From Oxytricha trifallax (lineage: Eukaryota > Ciliophora > Spirotrichea > Sporadotrichida > Oxytrichidae): a stretch of 64,000 nucleotides of DNA. Below are positions 44,340 to 56,690 of this stretch, piece by piece (position 1 is the stretch's first letter; each line of letters opens with the position of its first letter). The translations under genes and the position numbers were made by a program. A model generated the notes under the pieces. It made no database searches. It was not told the DNA's origin and saw only the letters and a list, made by a program, of their open reading frames with translations. Location of the stretch: the NCBI GenBank assembly GCA_000711775.1, contig ARYC01001542.1, forward strand, positions 1 to 64,000, read 5' to 3'.

Positions 44340-44500
44340 TTGAATATAGCACGTACCTATTAAGGAGGTGCACCTAATTAAGTAAGTACTGCTTTAGGAG
44401 GTATTTTGTGATTTTTTGATTAAATTTAGGGTGCTCCTAATTAAGTACTAGCTTTAATTAAAGCTCCTAATTAAGTACGTACCAATTTAAATTAAAAAAT
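44340..44500. promoter_or_regulatory. Divergent promoter spacer with CTAATTAAGTAC repeats (TBE-D)
   Basis: CCTAATTAAGTA(C/A) occurs repeatedly between the 57 kD and 22 kD starts (for example around 44371, 44437 and 44466), with a GGAGGT-rich companion block. It is the positional counterpart of the GTAC-AATTAA arrays of the other subfamilies, but the motif has changed. Confidence 0.45.
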
Positions 44501-44709
44501 ATAAAACTTTAACTGTAGAAATTGATATCAACCTCTCAAGTTTGAAATCAGTTCTGAAAACCTTCTCCAAATCCTTCTTAGAGCTCCTATAGGATGCCCA
44601 TATTTAATAGTAAGTTTTACAGAGGTATATAATTGAAATCAATAAACTTAAATTTGAATATCATTCTCTCTTAGATCTGTAAACAAGATGGAGTCAATGA
44701 ATAGATGCA

Positions 44710-45440
44710 ATGAAAAGAGTGCAAGCACAAGAATTGATTCAAAGATTTAGAAGCAAGGAAGATTTGCACCGCTATCTGGTGCAGCAAGGTAAGGAACTCA
44801 TAGTAATCTTGACTATGTAGTTGGTTTGTTTCTGCCAACGATGGAAGGCACTAAAATTTCATTTCTAAGAGCGATACTCTGTGGAGAGAAGAAAGCATTG
44901 AAAGCTTAAGATATAACGTTTGCAGAGATTCCAAACTATCCTGAAATCTCAGTGACTAATTTATATGACGATGCAATGAATGACCAAGAGGATCTGCAGT
45001 ACTTGCCAACTAAGAAGCAGTTGTCTAACAAACTACCTGAAAGAAATTATTTCTTTGGTATACTTGCAACAATCAAAGGTGATTACTTTAAAGAAATTAT
45101 TCAAGAATCTCATAAAAAGAGGTGTAGCATCTCTCCAGAAGATAAGGACAAACAGGGGATCAAGATAAGTGAGAGCTGGTTATAAGAGTTGCAGAAGCAC
45201 CCATATATTTCAAGTAAGATTTGTAGTTTAACTCTTTAGAAAAATCTGGTACTGGCATCTTCTTGATGAAGGAATAGAGCAAGCTTCACAGAGAGCGAAA
45301 GTCGCAGACAAAGTATGAAGTTAGCAAGAGACTTTATTCAAATATTTAGCCTCCAGAGTCAATGAACATAGATGCTGGAGCTGGCAGCAAGAGAAGAAAA
45401 GAAAGAGAAGCCAGCTTCTACGAAAGGATTTTAAATGTGA
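44710..45440 (+). pseudogene. TBE 22 kD protein with two introns, 3' end disturbed (TBE-D)
   Basis: The ancestral ATG (44688) is out of frame by one base, but ATG 44710 opens MKRVQAQELIQRFRSKEDLH. Introns are 44789-44820 (32 nt) and 45214-45239 (26 nt), at the same positions and phases as in TBE-B and TBE-C. Exon 2 reads VGLFLPTMEGTKISFLRAIL and onward. Near 45410 a length change puts the KEKP...TGA tail (stop 45438-45440) out of frame. Confidence 0.82.
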
Positions 45441-45447
45441 CTTATAT

Positions 45448-46506
45448 ATTCCTTAACTTAACTATAAAGTTTATTTGTATACATTCACTCTCCCTTCTTT
45501 CGCACACTTTTAAGCCAACTAATTGTCTACTATCTTAGCTGAACTTTTGATAAAGTCGACTGTATCGATTGGTAGGTCATGCATCAAGTGGTATAGCAAT
45601 AGTTTTTTATAATGACCTTTAAGTATACCACAGTAGAATTTTATTCCATTAAACTGCGGACTGTAAGATACGTTGAACACTGGTGTTATTCCAAGTTGTT
45701 CATAACTCTTCTTTGTTTCTTTTGTCTTATGAACAGAAAGTTTATTAACGAATAGTATGTTCAGGGAACTTCTCTCTTAGTTGTTTTAAGAATTTAATAT
45801 ACTGCTCTGTTATAATAGAGCGAGGATGAATAAGATAAGCTTCTAAACCAGCATCCTCGCTAATACCTCCAAGAATTGCCATTGTTTATACCTTAACTTT
45901 CTAGTCATATACTTCTATATTACTATGTCTCTTATACCAAGACTTCTAGATGAAAGTATTGAAGGTAAACACAGCCTAGCCAGCATGTATAAATTTAATA
46001 TTATTCTATTAAGCTCTCTTCATTTAATCATAAATATAATTTAAGTTGTTGTTGTAAAATAGCAGAGTGTAATCAATTACTCTCTTGATACGATTAACAC
46101 CTTTGTAAGAGATACTATTTCGTTTATAAATGTTGGCTACAGATTATGCAGAGATCTTCAGCTCATGGAACTGACGATGAAACATGATAGCTCGTTGGTC
46201 GAGAGAGAAGTGAGCCCAATACTTCAAAGTTTTTTCATTGAGAAGATAGTCTATATGCTTCTAAAGGAACTTTGATTTCCTCTTAGACTTAGAATTCAGC
46301 TATTATTGCTTTAATTCCAATGCAAGCAAGAAGTGAGAGCAAATAGTTGATGGACTTCGCTTTTAGAGCAGCGCGATAGACTTATAGTTAAGTACTGGTT
46401 TGACTTATTCACTGTATATATCACATCCATATCGCAGTTTAAACACTAAATCTATATACTCTTCTTCATAAATAGACCCCAAAAGCTTGTAATCATTGTC
46501 TAGCAT
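45448..46506 (-). pseudogene. TBE DD34E transposase, all three catalytic residues lost (TBE-D)
   Basis: Minus-strand ATG at 46506; the 3' limit is approximate because the stop is gone. Homology is clear along the length (TLKYWAHFSLDQRAIMFHRQ, INRIKRVIDYT-type stretches). The first catalytic Asp context reads HAGQA instead of HADEA, the second FVNKLS instead of FVDNLS, and the third NGIKFYC instead of NGIEFYW. A frameshift lies near 45750. There is no TGA at the codon-71 position, where the segment reads LELKQQQLNSKSKRKSK. Confidence 0.88.
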
Positions 46507-46590
46507 TTAATTAATAACCCCAACCCCTAACAAATTCCCTACAAATCAAAGCACTTATAAACTTCATTAAGGGGTTTAGGGGTATTGAAT

Positions 46591-48424
46591 GCCATCTAAG
46601 AATTAGTAATTATCTACAAATCAAAGCAGAAAAATTCCAGGAAAAAAATCTAAGTGAAATGTGAATTTAAGTGCATGTTTAATTCTTTCATACTAAAATA
46701 ATAGAAATTTAAAAATCAAAAACATAAATAATAGCTCTAAAAAACAATTTGAGATCCCAATTGATATATAAAGTTTTTTTTCATGTTCCATTTAAGTTAT
46801 AGATACAAAATCCTCATATGATCAATGAATACAGAACATAACATAAATTCTCTCATAAAAATAGAATGAATTTGTTTTAAAAATAAAAAAAAAGAGTTTT
46901 GTTAATTTTACAACATTAACAAAAGATCTTCTAGAATAAGTAAAATAATATATTTTTTCAATGGATATCAGAATTGAATTACTTATAATTTTATGAAATA
47001 CTATAGTTATTTATTGATTCTGATTTCAATAACTATTAGTAATACCTAACTATATTAATCATCAATTTAAATTAAAAATCTCATTAACAATACTCAAAGA
47101 AATTGATCAAAATATCGAGAGCGATTAAAATTATAAAGTTTTTTCATGCATAAATTTATTATGATAAATCTGGGAATATTATAGGGACTACATTAAAAAC
47201 AACCACAAATTATTAAATTGAAGATTGTGAAAATTACATGTTAATATCTAATTAATTTTTATATTCAAAATAAAATTAATAAAGCTATGCTCAATAATAA
47301 AATCAAAGAATGATTTAAAAAAGCTCTAAGATTAACTTTAAACTATTGCAAATTAATATTTATAGAGCATTCTCAAAAAAATATGGTTGTTGTTGAATGA
47401 AAAGAAACTCGAAATAAAAATAGTAAAATCAATATTTCTCAATTTTACTGTTACGATTAATTTTAATTCAGAAAGAATGTTCAAAGCATAACGAAACAAA
47501 ACAAAATCTTTCAAAATTTTAAGGGAATCATTTTTTTGGAATCTCAGTTAAAATTCATTGAGTTATTTGAATAAAAATGTAATTTTTGCATAAAATACTC
47601 AATTTTTAACAAAAAATATATAAATATATATTAAAAGCTGAAAAATAAATAATTTAAGTATTTGACACTTTTATACAAACTAACTATATTGAATATGACT
47701 AAAAAGTAAACATGGAGTATATTAAGAAAATTATTAATAAGCTTAATATATTTTTATCACGTTTAAATACGATTTGATAATAATAAAACTGTATTTTTTT
47801 ATTAATTAATGAATCAAAATTTTTTTAAAAAAATTTTACTAATTTTATGAAGATTTATAAGATTTTTATTAGAAAATTTTTTATTCCTAATTTGTTTTAT
47901 GGGTAATTTATTATTCATAAATTAATTTTTATAAAGCCTATTGAATAAAGTTATATTGCAATTAAATCTATAAAGAATTAAGATTAATTTTAAATGTAAT
48001 ATAGTTTCAAAGATTAACTTTAGACTATAGTAGAAAACTCATTATTAACTAATTTTATAGGAGCTTTTAATATGATAAAAGTGAAAAAATTATAGATAAA
48101 ATAAAGAAAGTTGATTTTTTTAACTTATAAAATATATATTAATATTTATACATTAAATTGATGCATTAACATTTTTTTGAAAGTAGGTGATGTATCTTAA
48201 AATTATTATAATTTTTAAATTGCCTAATCATAAACTTTGACCGATATAGAAATGAATGAATATAAAACAAATAAATATTGAGAAAGAAATCAGGGGTTTA
48301 GAAAACTGTATACTTCGAAGAAAATAGTTTTAAAAGAGTGAATTCCGGTTAAATGCCTTATTAAAATAGCCTTCAATGACCAGACTCGTGAAACTAATAA
48401 TTAGAAAGAATACTAATTAATTAT
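46591..48424. other. AT-rich spacer
   Basis: No supported gene or repeat is seen; long A/T runs predominate. Confidence 0.45.
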
Positions 48425-48740
48425 TTACTTTAAATATTAACCTTTATGCTATAATGGTCTCCTGATCTATAAACCAATAATGATATATTGGATCTGATTT
48501 GACATATAAGGCCATCAATTACGAAATAAGAAATCTTATAAAATTCTTCTAGCATCTCCTTTATGGTGGATAAACCATTCTCATCACTTCAGCTACTCAT
48601 TTCAGGATGTAAAATATCCTTTAAGATCTAAGTAAATTCTTTAAGGATATTGCTGGAATATTTTTTGTGGAAAAGGATAAGCTGGAGGCATTTCACGATT
48701 TTGAGCATTATTAATCATCAAATAAAGCTTTAAATCTATT
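48425..48740 (-). pseudogene. Possible gene relic, unknown
   Basis: One minus-strand frame reads LKIVKCLQLILFHKKYSSNI, KEFTQILKDILHPEMSS, a TGA (about 48590), then DENGLSTIKEMLEEFYKISY and FVIDGLICQIRSNISLLVYR. The regular hydrophobic pattern suggests decayed coding DNA. No family is assigned, and chance remains possible. Confidence 0.3.
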
Positions 48741-50797
48741 GAAATGCTCTAATTATAGTAGATGTTCCAATAAATTGAGAAATAAGTTTACTTTTTTCTT
48801 ATTTCGAGAAGTGATCATAAAAATAGACGATAACATAAAAAAGTAAACTATTATAAATGACAACCAATTGTAAAATAATAAGTAGTTAACAAATCAATTT
48901 CTTTCTTTAAAATGAAATAAAATTGTATGAAATATTCAAAAATCGCTAAAATTCAGGAGCCTCATCATTAGCTGCTAATATAAAAATTTACCAAGCATCC
49001 TTCCAGACTTATTTAAGTTTAATTTGCTTAATAACTATAGTCTATTTGTAGCTTTAAAGGCAGCTATTTAGTTCAAATTACTTTATTAAAGAAGTATAAG
49101 AATGACAAAAATCAAAACAATTATTAGTGATATCCTATAATATAATTAAAGAGAAAAGTTGATATGACTCATTAACATCCTAATTTTATTAAATATTTAA
49201 ATCTAAAATTTCAGCAATAATAAATAGCTTCATTCCTGAAGACTTTTTACTTTAAAAAAATTACATGGTAAATTTAAATATAAACAACTAAATATACATT
49301 GCCAAATTAAACTTTAGCGGCAACAATCTTTAAGTCATAAATCTGGGTGTGGTCTTTGCTAGTTAAATTACAGTACTAATTAATGAAATCAAAGAGTGAC
49401 GTCAAAGTGTTAAAAAAAACAACTACTTAAATTTGATCTTTTAAAAATCTTTTGCCTAACTTAAAAGGTTTTCGATAACTTGAGTAAATATCATTTAAAA
49501 TTCTTTCTCTCTCTCAAGTCGATGACTTCATTAGAAAAATAAATAAAATTAATTCTAATTTAAGAAAAAACAAAATAATTCAACATCCTCTATCAACTGA
49601 GGTGATCAAGTATGATTTTATGATAAAAATAAAGTATATTCGTATAATTTAATTAATGAGCATAATAACTGTGTGGCAAGCAAGCTTTAATCAAGAGATA
49701 AGCTTATCAATCCATTACTTAAGAAATGAAATGCACTTAATATAATTCAAAAAGAAATTCAAATAAATCATATAATATAAAAAGAAAATAGCAAATATTT
49801 TTATAGGGGACTAAAAGGCAATAAAAAATGCATTTTTTCTTATCAAAAATAATGGTTAGTTTATATTAATATATGAAATCACATGTTCCCTTGGTAAATT
49901 TTTTATTTATTTTTTATGGAAACAAAAAACAAATGTAATTTTAAAATATAATTTTGGCTTTTAAATGATGAAATTTCAGAAAGTTTTTAAAAATTATAGC
50001 AATTTTAAATTATAGAACAATTTCAATTTCTTTTGAGTATATATTGGCTTGAAATTATGAATGCTTAGATTTTTTGTTAATAAACTCATAACAATAAATA
50101 AGTCCACCTTAGGTATTAACCTTTGCATTAACTTTTTTTTACAAATATAAAACATAAATTCAAGCATTTGACGTATTAAAATTCGTATCATTTTCAGGCA
50201 AACTTCTTCTATTTCACTCATTTTGCAGGACTTTGATTTATATATTTTTTAATTATTTCTTTTAGTATTTTTTAATTTTCAAAAAGGTGTGGTCTCTAAA
50301 TGAACATAGCTTGAGATATTGAAATATTATAAAACAATTTACATTAATTAATTTTAAATGCATAATTTTATAGTGATAATTATCATAAGCAATTAGTAAT
50401 GCGAAATGAGTAAATTTATATTTTTAAATTAACAGATCAAATGCTTGTTTGTATTCAATCGAACTTTATTTTCTACAATAAATTCGCTACTATTTTTTCC
50501 AAGCGACTAATTTAGGAAGATTTCAGCATGTGTATGAATTAATTATTCTATCTTTTCACAGATTTATGAAATTAGCAAATATTTTCCGAAAAATTAATAA
50601 ATAATAGAATCCAACATTTTCAATTCCTTTTTCGATATTGTCTCCTTCATCATCATTAACTAAAACGAAATCATTTCTCATCAGATCTACTTTAATAAAT
50701 ATTGATGAAGTTTTCTTTTAACAAATTAATATGAGAAATGTTTGTTCCAAATAAGTATAGAAATTAAGTAAAGAATTTTGCTTTTCTATTAATTTGC
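48741..50797. other. AT-rich spacer
   Basis: No supported feature is seen. The standard-code frame at 49994-50221 has random AT composition. Confidence 0.45.
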
Positions 50798-50902
50798 ATT
50801 CAAAACCCCAAAACCCCTTAGTGAGGTTTATAAGTGCTTTGATTTGTAGGGTATAGTTGGGGTCTTATTGGGGTTAGTTGAGAAATTAGGTCATATTGCA
50901 AA

Positions 50903-51967
50903 ATGAGAAATAGAAATTAGCGAAATTTAGGGTCTATTTATGATGAGTAATATTTAGATTTACTGCTTAAGCTTAGGTATGGTACAAGTATTAATATAGA
51001 CTAAGTCAAACCAGTGTTGAATTATACAGCCATAGCAAGACTCCTACACAAGAGTGCCCCAACTGTTAGGTATCATTGCTTGTTAGCTGTTTAACATTAT
51101 AACTCAGGCTCTTGAAAACATCCTGCAAGAAAATAAAAGTTCTCACAGGTCCATATTGACTATCTCTGTGACTCTAAGACATTAAAGTATTGGGCTCACT
51201 TTCCTCTTGACTAACGAGCTGTCATGTTTCATCGCAAGTTTCCAGACATGCGTATCTCTCCTTAGACTATAGCCAATATTTATAGACGAAATGGTATTAC
51301 TTTCAAGACTGTCAACAGAGTTAAGAGAGTGATTGATTTTACAGTGCCATTTTATAGTAATAATTTAAACTATATATATGATTAAATGGAGAGAGCTATT
51401 GATAATAACATCAAGTTCATACATGCAGATGAAGCTGTGTTTACGTTCAACACTTTTATTAATAAGTCATGGTACAAGAAGTATGATAACATAGAAGTCT
51501 ATGACTAAAAAGTAAAGGTAGTCACTCATGCAATTATAACTGGTATAAGTGAAGATTCAGGCCTAGAGAATTATGTGATTCACCCTCGCTCTATTAAACG
51601 AGAGTAATACATAGAGTTCCTACATAAGCTCAGAGAGAAGTATAGCAACCAAGAGATCATCCTGTTTGTTAAAAACCTATCAGTTCATAAGACTAAGGAG
51701 TCTAAGAAAGCTTATGAAGACCTAAACATAACCCCTGTATACAACGTCCCTTATAGCCCTTAATTTAATGGAATAGAATTCTACTGGAGTTAAATAAACA
51801 CTCACTAAAAGAAGCTTCTGCTGTATCATCTTATGCATGACTTGCCCATCGATACAGTAGACTTGATTCAAAGCAGCTGTAAGAGAGTGAGCGTAGATAA
51901 GACAACAATTTGTGCGAGAAAGGGAAGAATGAATGTTTATAAATAAGTTTTAGATTTAAACGAATGA
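50903..51967 (+). pseudogene. TBE DD34E transposase, second catalytic Asp replaced (TBE-E)
   Basis: The frame of 355 codons runs ATG 50903 to TGA 51965-51967 with a single internal TGA at codon 71 (51113-51115). Catalytic positions are D176 (HADEA), position 257 and E292 (NGIEFYWS). Position 257 is AAA (Lys) where TBE-B and TBE-C have GAT, so FVDNLS has become FVKNLS. The 34-residue spacing between positions 257 and 292 fits DD34E. It is inactive as read. Confidence 0.92.
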
Positions 51968-51973
51968 ATATAT

Positions 51974-52761
51974 TCACATCTTAAAATGACCCATAAATGG
52001 ATTTTGCTTCTCTTTCTTCTCCTCTTCTTATGGCTTGCTTGGGCCCATATTTCTTCTCTTAGTGCCAGCTCCTGCATCTATGTTCATTTCATCTGGTTTT
52101 TAGACATTTTTATAAAGCCTCTTGCTCACCTCATAAATTGTCTGCGACTTTCTTTCTCTGTGAACCTTATTCTTTCATAAGATATATACCAGTGCCAGAT
52201 TTTCCTACAAAGTTATATGTTAAAGCTTACTTGAAAGATAAGGATGCTTCTTAAGTTCCTCTAGCCAAGCTGAGCTTACTAGAAAGAATGCCTTGCTTTT
52301 TCTAATCTTCAAGAGAGATAGAATATCGTTTCTTATGTGCTTCTTCAATTATTTCTCTGAGATACTCCTCTTTTATTGTACCAAGAACACCAAAGAAGAA
52401 GTTCCTCTCTGGTAGTTTATTAGAGAGTTGTTTCTTGGTAGGAAGGTAAACTACTTCCTCATCTTACATGGCATCCTCATAAAGATTAGTGACTGAAATC
52501 TCAGGGTAGTTGGGAATTTCGATTAGTTTAATCTCTTTATTTTTAAAAGCTTTTCTTCTCCTCACAAAGTATTGCTTTCAAGAATGAAATTTTGGTACCT
52601 TCCATCGTTGGAAGGAATAAACTAACTGTATAATATGATAATAGTCATCAAGTTATCTTACCATGTAAAGTTAGGTATCGATAGAGAGCTTCCTTACTTC
52701 TGAATCTTGATATCATTTCTTGAGCCTCGACTCTTTTCATTTGATCATTAAGTGATTCCAT
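51974..52761 (-). pseudogene. TBE 22 kD protein, frameshifted (TBE-E)
   Basis: It runs from ATG 52761 to the TGA complement at 51974-51976. Compared with TBE-C it has one extra T in the AGCTTTTC run near 52550, a 4-base insertion near 52281, a deletion near 52170 and a 3-base deletion near 52450. Intron positions are conserved. Confidence 0.88.
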
Positions 52762-52924
52762 CTTTGTTCCTCTTCCTATTAATGAATTTCAAATTATAAC
52801 TTATAGACTTCTGGATCCTATTGTTTAAAATCTTACTATTAAATATGGGCATCTTATAGGAGGTCAACCCTGCAAGATACGTGGAGAAAGTTTGCAGAAG
52901 CTGTAACAAACTGCAGTGATGGAG

Positions 52925-53155
52925 CTCCATTTTTATCAATTTAGTTCCATTAAATTAGTACTAAATTTGTTTAAATTTAATTAGTACTGGTACTAAATTC
53001 GTTTAATTTTAATTGGTACCAATTTAATATTACCAAAAATTAATTAGTACCTACTTTTAATCTAAAGAGGTTTTAATGGAAAAGTTCCAAAATGGTTTAA
53101 AACCTAATTGGTACCAGTACCAACCTGAATTTTTTCTAAGTTGGTACCAAAGTTA
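52925..53155. promoter_or_regulatory. Divergent promoter spacer with GTAC-AATTAA repeats (TBE-E)
   Basis: The array of TTAATTAGTACTGGTAC and TTAATTGGTACC units matches TBE-C with few changes. Confidence 0.48.
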
Positions 53156-53326
53156 AAAATATTAAGCATGAATTTAGAAAATTTATAGTTATAAACTTAG
53201 TATAAATATGATGTCTAACGCCTAAGAATCACCCATTGTTGTTGCAGTACCAACTCCTATACAAAGTTACTATAACTAGAGAGGTTATTAGAGCTTTATA
53301 ATAGAAATTTAAATTTGAATTTAAAC

Positions 53327-54771
53327 ATGGCGGCTAACTTAAATCGCAAAGCAGTCTCTCTTGGCAGTGGATAATCTTAGCTAAACTTTGGATAAACTAA
53401 GAAGCAAGAGATCATATACATTGAAAAGGAGCCAGAGCTTAAAGCTCTTGAGTTTGAATCAGAGGTGTTTGTTCTAGAAATAAATATCAGGAAGCAGAGA
53501 GAAGAGATAAGTATTTAAACGCTAATCGAAGATGTTGAGGAGTTAAAAGAACATCTCCCACTAGAAAAGATTAAAGAATTCTAATGTGATGAATGCTAAA
53601 ATTTCTTCTCAACTAATTCGAACTTGAAGAGGCACATCAAAGAGATGCACACTGGGAGAGCTAAGATATATTTTAAGCACGAAAAGGTCGATGGCAGGTA
53701 TTAGTGCACGACTTGCATGAAGTCTTACACTCACTCAGCTAAAGTTAAAAGACACATGCAAAAACATCATTTAAGTGAGTTTTAATGCAAGATAAAGAAA
53801 CATAAAAACTTATACCAGCCAAGAGAAAGTCCAATACTGTAGAGTCTTAAAGAGAGCAGGAAGAGAGACTTAAGAAGCAGAAACGTTTTGAGTCAATGAA
53901 CCAACCAGCTAATGAATTATATATAGCATGCTTGTAAGAGAGAGCTATGTATATACTTGCATTAAATGCAGTAGATCTCAGTTTTTGCATTGACAACTAT
54001 TTACATATTGATGTGCCTAACAAGGCAAAACTCATAGTAGTTGATGAGTATGCTTATAAAATATATCCTTTCAAATATCTTATTAGGAACGAGCAGTATC
54101 AAAATGAGTTTGCCAATGAATACAAAATACTAAGAGAGGCTCATAAAAGGATGCAAGAACTTGCTTAAACTCGATGGAGTTATTCTTGGACATGGTTTTA
54201 TTGCACTACGACTCAAGAAATTTGAAATGACTCTAAGAGATTATCTCTACCATAATAGATACCCAGATGACTTGAATGAGATACTCACGGAAATGACCAA
54301 GGGTGTGAAAGAGCTGCATGATCTAGGGTATGTTCATAGAGATTTGAAGCCAGAAAATGTAATGCTAAATCTCTGTCCTTTAGAAAAAGTAGTCATTGAT
54401 TTCAATAGAGCAATAGGTAAGAAATAGTGACTTTAGCTAAAGTGCTAGGCACACCTGGGTACTTCCCAATAAGAGAGAAGTGGACTAATAGCTCTGTTTA
54501 GTGAGATGTCTGGGCGGTAGCAGCAATTATTTTAGAGTGCGATATGGAAAGTATGTCGTACTTCGGAACAAAGCAAGAAAAGTAATCAATAAGCATGGCT
54601 GTTAAACATATAGAGCAAGAAGATGTATGCACTTAGATTAAGAAAATGGTTGAGATGATCATAGTAAGAGCTCCAGCATATCCAAGATCATCATTAGAAG
54701 ATATACTTGAAACATTAAAGAGAGCTAAGTTCAAGAGATACCACAAAGATAAGCAGATAAAATTTGTTTGA
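53327..54771 (+). pseudogene. TBE 57 kD zinc-finger/kinase protein, three frameshifts (TBE-E)
   Basis: It is nearly identical to the intact TBE-C gene but lacks one T in the run near 53780, two bases at AAAAGGATGC near 54150 and one base at ATAGGT near 54415, a net loss of four. Both zinc fingers and HRDLKPEN, DFN and GTPGYFP are still present in pieces. Confidence 0.92.
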
Positions 54772-54913
54772 ATTAAGCACATTAATACTCATTAAATATT
54801 AATTAAATTCACATAAAACTTGCGTTTTCTCTACTAACCCCAATAAGACCCCAACTATACCCTACAAATCAAAGCACTTATAAACCTCACTAAGGGGTTT
54901 TGGGGTATTGATT

Positions 54914-55270
54914 ATAAAAAGATTTTTACTTTAAAAATATTTATAATCTTTAAACATGCGCAATATTTATCAATTATTTGTAATTTTAATGCTACTTTGG
55001 TAATCAGTCTACAGAAGGTAAACCTTTTACAAGCCAAAAAATCTAAATAATATTCTCAAACACTCTATAAAATGAAAAATTCTATGATTTTATCCTGTAA
55101 TGTTTAATTTATAGTTTCTCAATAAAATCTTAGGAAATGCTTTGGGTTTTTAAGAAAAATAGAATAGAAGGAGAAGTTTTAAATTTCAACAAAAAATAAA
55201 TAAAATCTAATTAAATAAAACTTTAAGTTACTTCTTTAGGCAATTTAAGATACATTTAAATTCATTTTAA
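54914..55270. other. AT-rich spacer
   Basis: No supported feature is seen. Confidence 0.4.
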
Positions 55271-56690
55271 ATGACAAAACAAGAAATTACAGCAAATTAA
55301 TGTAAAAATCGCTTACAAAAGCTTAGTCAGAGAGGTGATGGAATGAAGAGAAGACATGGAGAAGATGATGAGTATAAATACGAAGAAAATAACAAAAAGG
55401 AGAAAATACTTTCAAGTGACTATGCTTAAGTCAAGGCAGTAAACTGACAAGAAGAAGAAGTTTAAGTTTATAATAAAGTTGGTGAGTAGAGAAACTCAAG
55501 GTTAGGATAAAATTAAGAAGTCAGCAAATTATCAGCTATAAAATATATATACAAGTCAACAAGAAGATGATAACTATTTAAAGTCTCCTTCAAGAATAAA
55601 TTTAAGCAGATTAAAGTCAATTAATATACTGAAATTGATTCACTGACATTTGTAAAGAGATACTATGCGAGAAAAGATTGAAGATGGAGTTTGAAAATAC
55701 ATGCCTAAGTGTGAATGCTCGAATCACCATGAAAATGGCATCAGAAATGTTAAATAAACTCACTCGCAAACAATTCACCAAAGCATAATCAAACGCTTCA
55801 ATTGAAAGAATGAAAATATGTTTAAATTGGCAATAAATTAATGATAATCTTTTCTAATATGATAAAAAACTTATTGAGGTAAGTAAAATGCATTTTAGTA
55901 TCGATTTATTTTCAATAATTCATCCACATTATTTTAAGAAAATAATAAACTGGTGGAAATAAATAAGCGTAGATATTTTGTAGGAGGAAATTAGTTCCTT
56001 TTTTTAGGATAATCTCTATAATTAAATACCATTTCTTTCATTAAAGACAAAGAATAAAAATATTTTAAAAAATATATAAATTTCTCTTTGGAATTAACAA
56101 TTTTCCTATATTAGCTCCCTCTCATTTATATATAGTTGTTTTTTTAAATAAATAAATAATTGACTTGATGGTAATTGTTGCCTATCATAATAGCAAAATT
56201 AAGTTTAGTATAAATCAAAATTATTTTAATCATAAGTTAATAATTAATAATTATCAATGTTATTGAAGTTGTTTAATTATTTTAGTAGTTCATGCAAATA
56301 AACTGGAGAGCGTAATCTTAAAAGGAAAAAAACTCTCTTTCGCATTGCTTTTAAATCCTAAATACAGTGCATAAGAAGCAATTTTCAATTAAAATACTTA
56401 AGTTAATGAAATCATCAATTTGCTTGTCAATATTTTGTAAAATATAGATCAAATACAATTTATTAATTTAGAAAATTCATCGTAATTTAATTGCACTTGG
56501 GACATATCACCCAAATTTAAAGATTTGAAAAATTCTCCAGATCTCTAGATGACAACGGCAAATAGAAAATATTAGATTTAGGCTTTGCTAATAAGCAATT
56601 ATCAAGTACTATAAAACTAAATTACAACAATGCTAAAATATAGAGTTAAAAGGAGTTGCATAAATAGAATTTTTGATTAATCATTTTTTA
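55271..56690 (+). pseudogene. Protein kinase relic with several TGAs
   Basis: ATG 55271 opens MTKQEITANQCKNRLQKLSQ and a charged segment. The frame passes TGAs near 55445 and 55570 while staying protein-like (SLTFVKRYYARKD near 55640). Further on, IHRNL (about 56478-56492) and DDNGKQKILDLGFANKQLSS (about 56549-56608) match the catalytic loop and the DFG-region of Ser/Thr kinases (DLG form). It is a decayed kinase, distinct from the TBE type, which has DFN. Confidence 0.5.

Larger units (their letters stand above)
42602..46587 (-). mobile_element. TBE-D, divergent subfamily
   Basis: This 3986-bp element is flanked by AAT at 42599-42601 and 46588-46590. Its tips are altered telomere-like sequences: CAAACCCTAAACCCT on the left and GGGGTTTAGGGGTATTG on the right. 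The inner repeat shares the TTTATAAGTGCTTTGATTTG core with the other TBEs but continues GTAGGGAATTTGTTAGGGG. Gene order is 57 kD (-), 22 kD (+), transposase (-), as in TBE-B. All three genes are damaged and strongly diverged, so this is an older subfamily. Confidence 0.95.
50801..54910 (+). mobile_element. TBE-E, complete element with decayed genes
   Basis: This 4110-bp element starts CAAAACCCCAAAACCCC at 50801 and ends GGGGTTTTGGGGTATTG at 54910, flanked by ATT at 50798-50800 and 54911-54913. It is close to TBE-C over its whole length, but all three genes carry disabling changes. Gene order is transposase (+), 22 kD (-), 57 kD (+). Confidence 0.97.

Noticed and set aside
47800..50300. Several 60-80 codon ciliate-code frames between TBE-D and TBE-E
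   Set aside because: With a single stop codon such lengths are expected by chance in AT-rich DNA and the translations are low-complexity K/N/I/F sequences.
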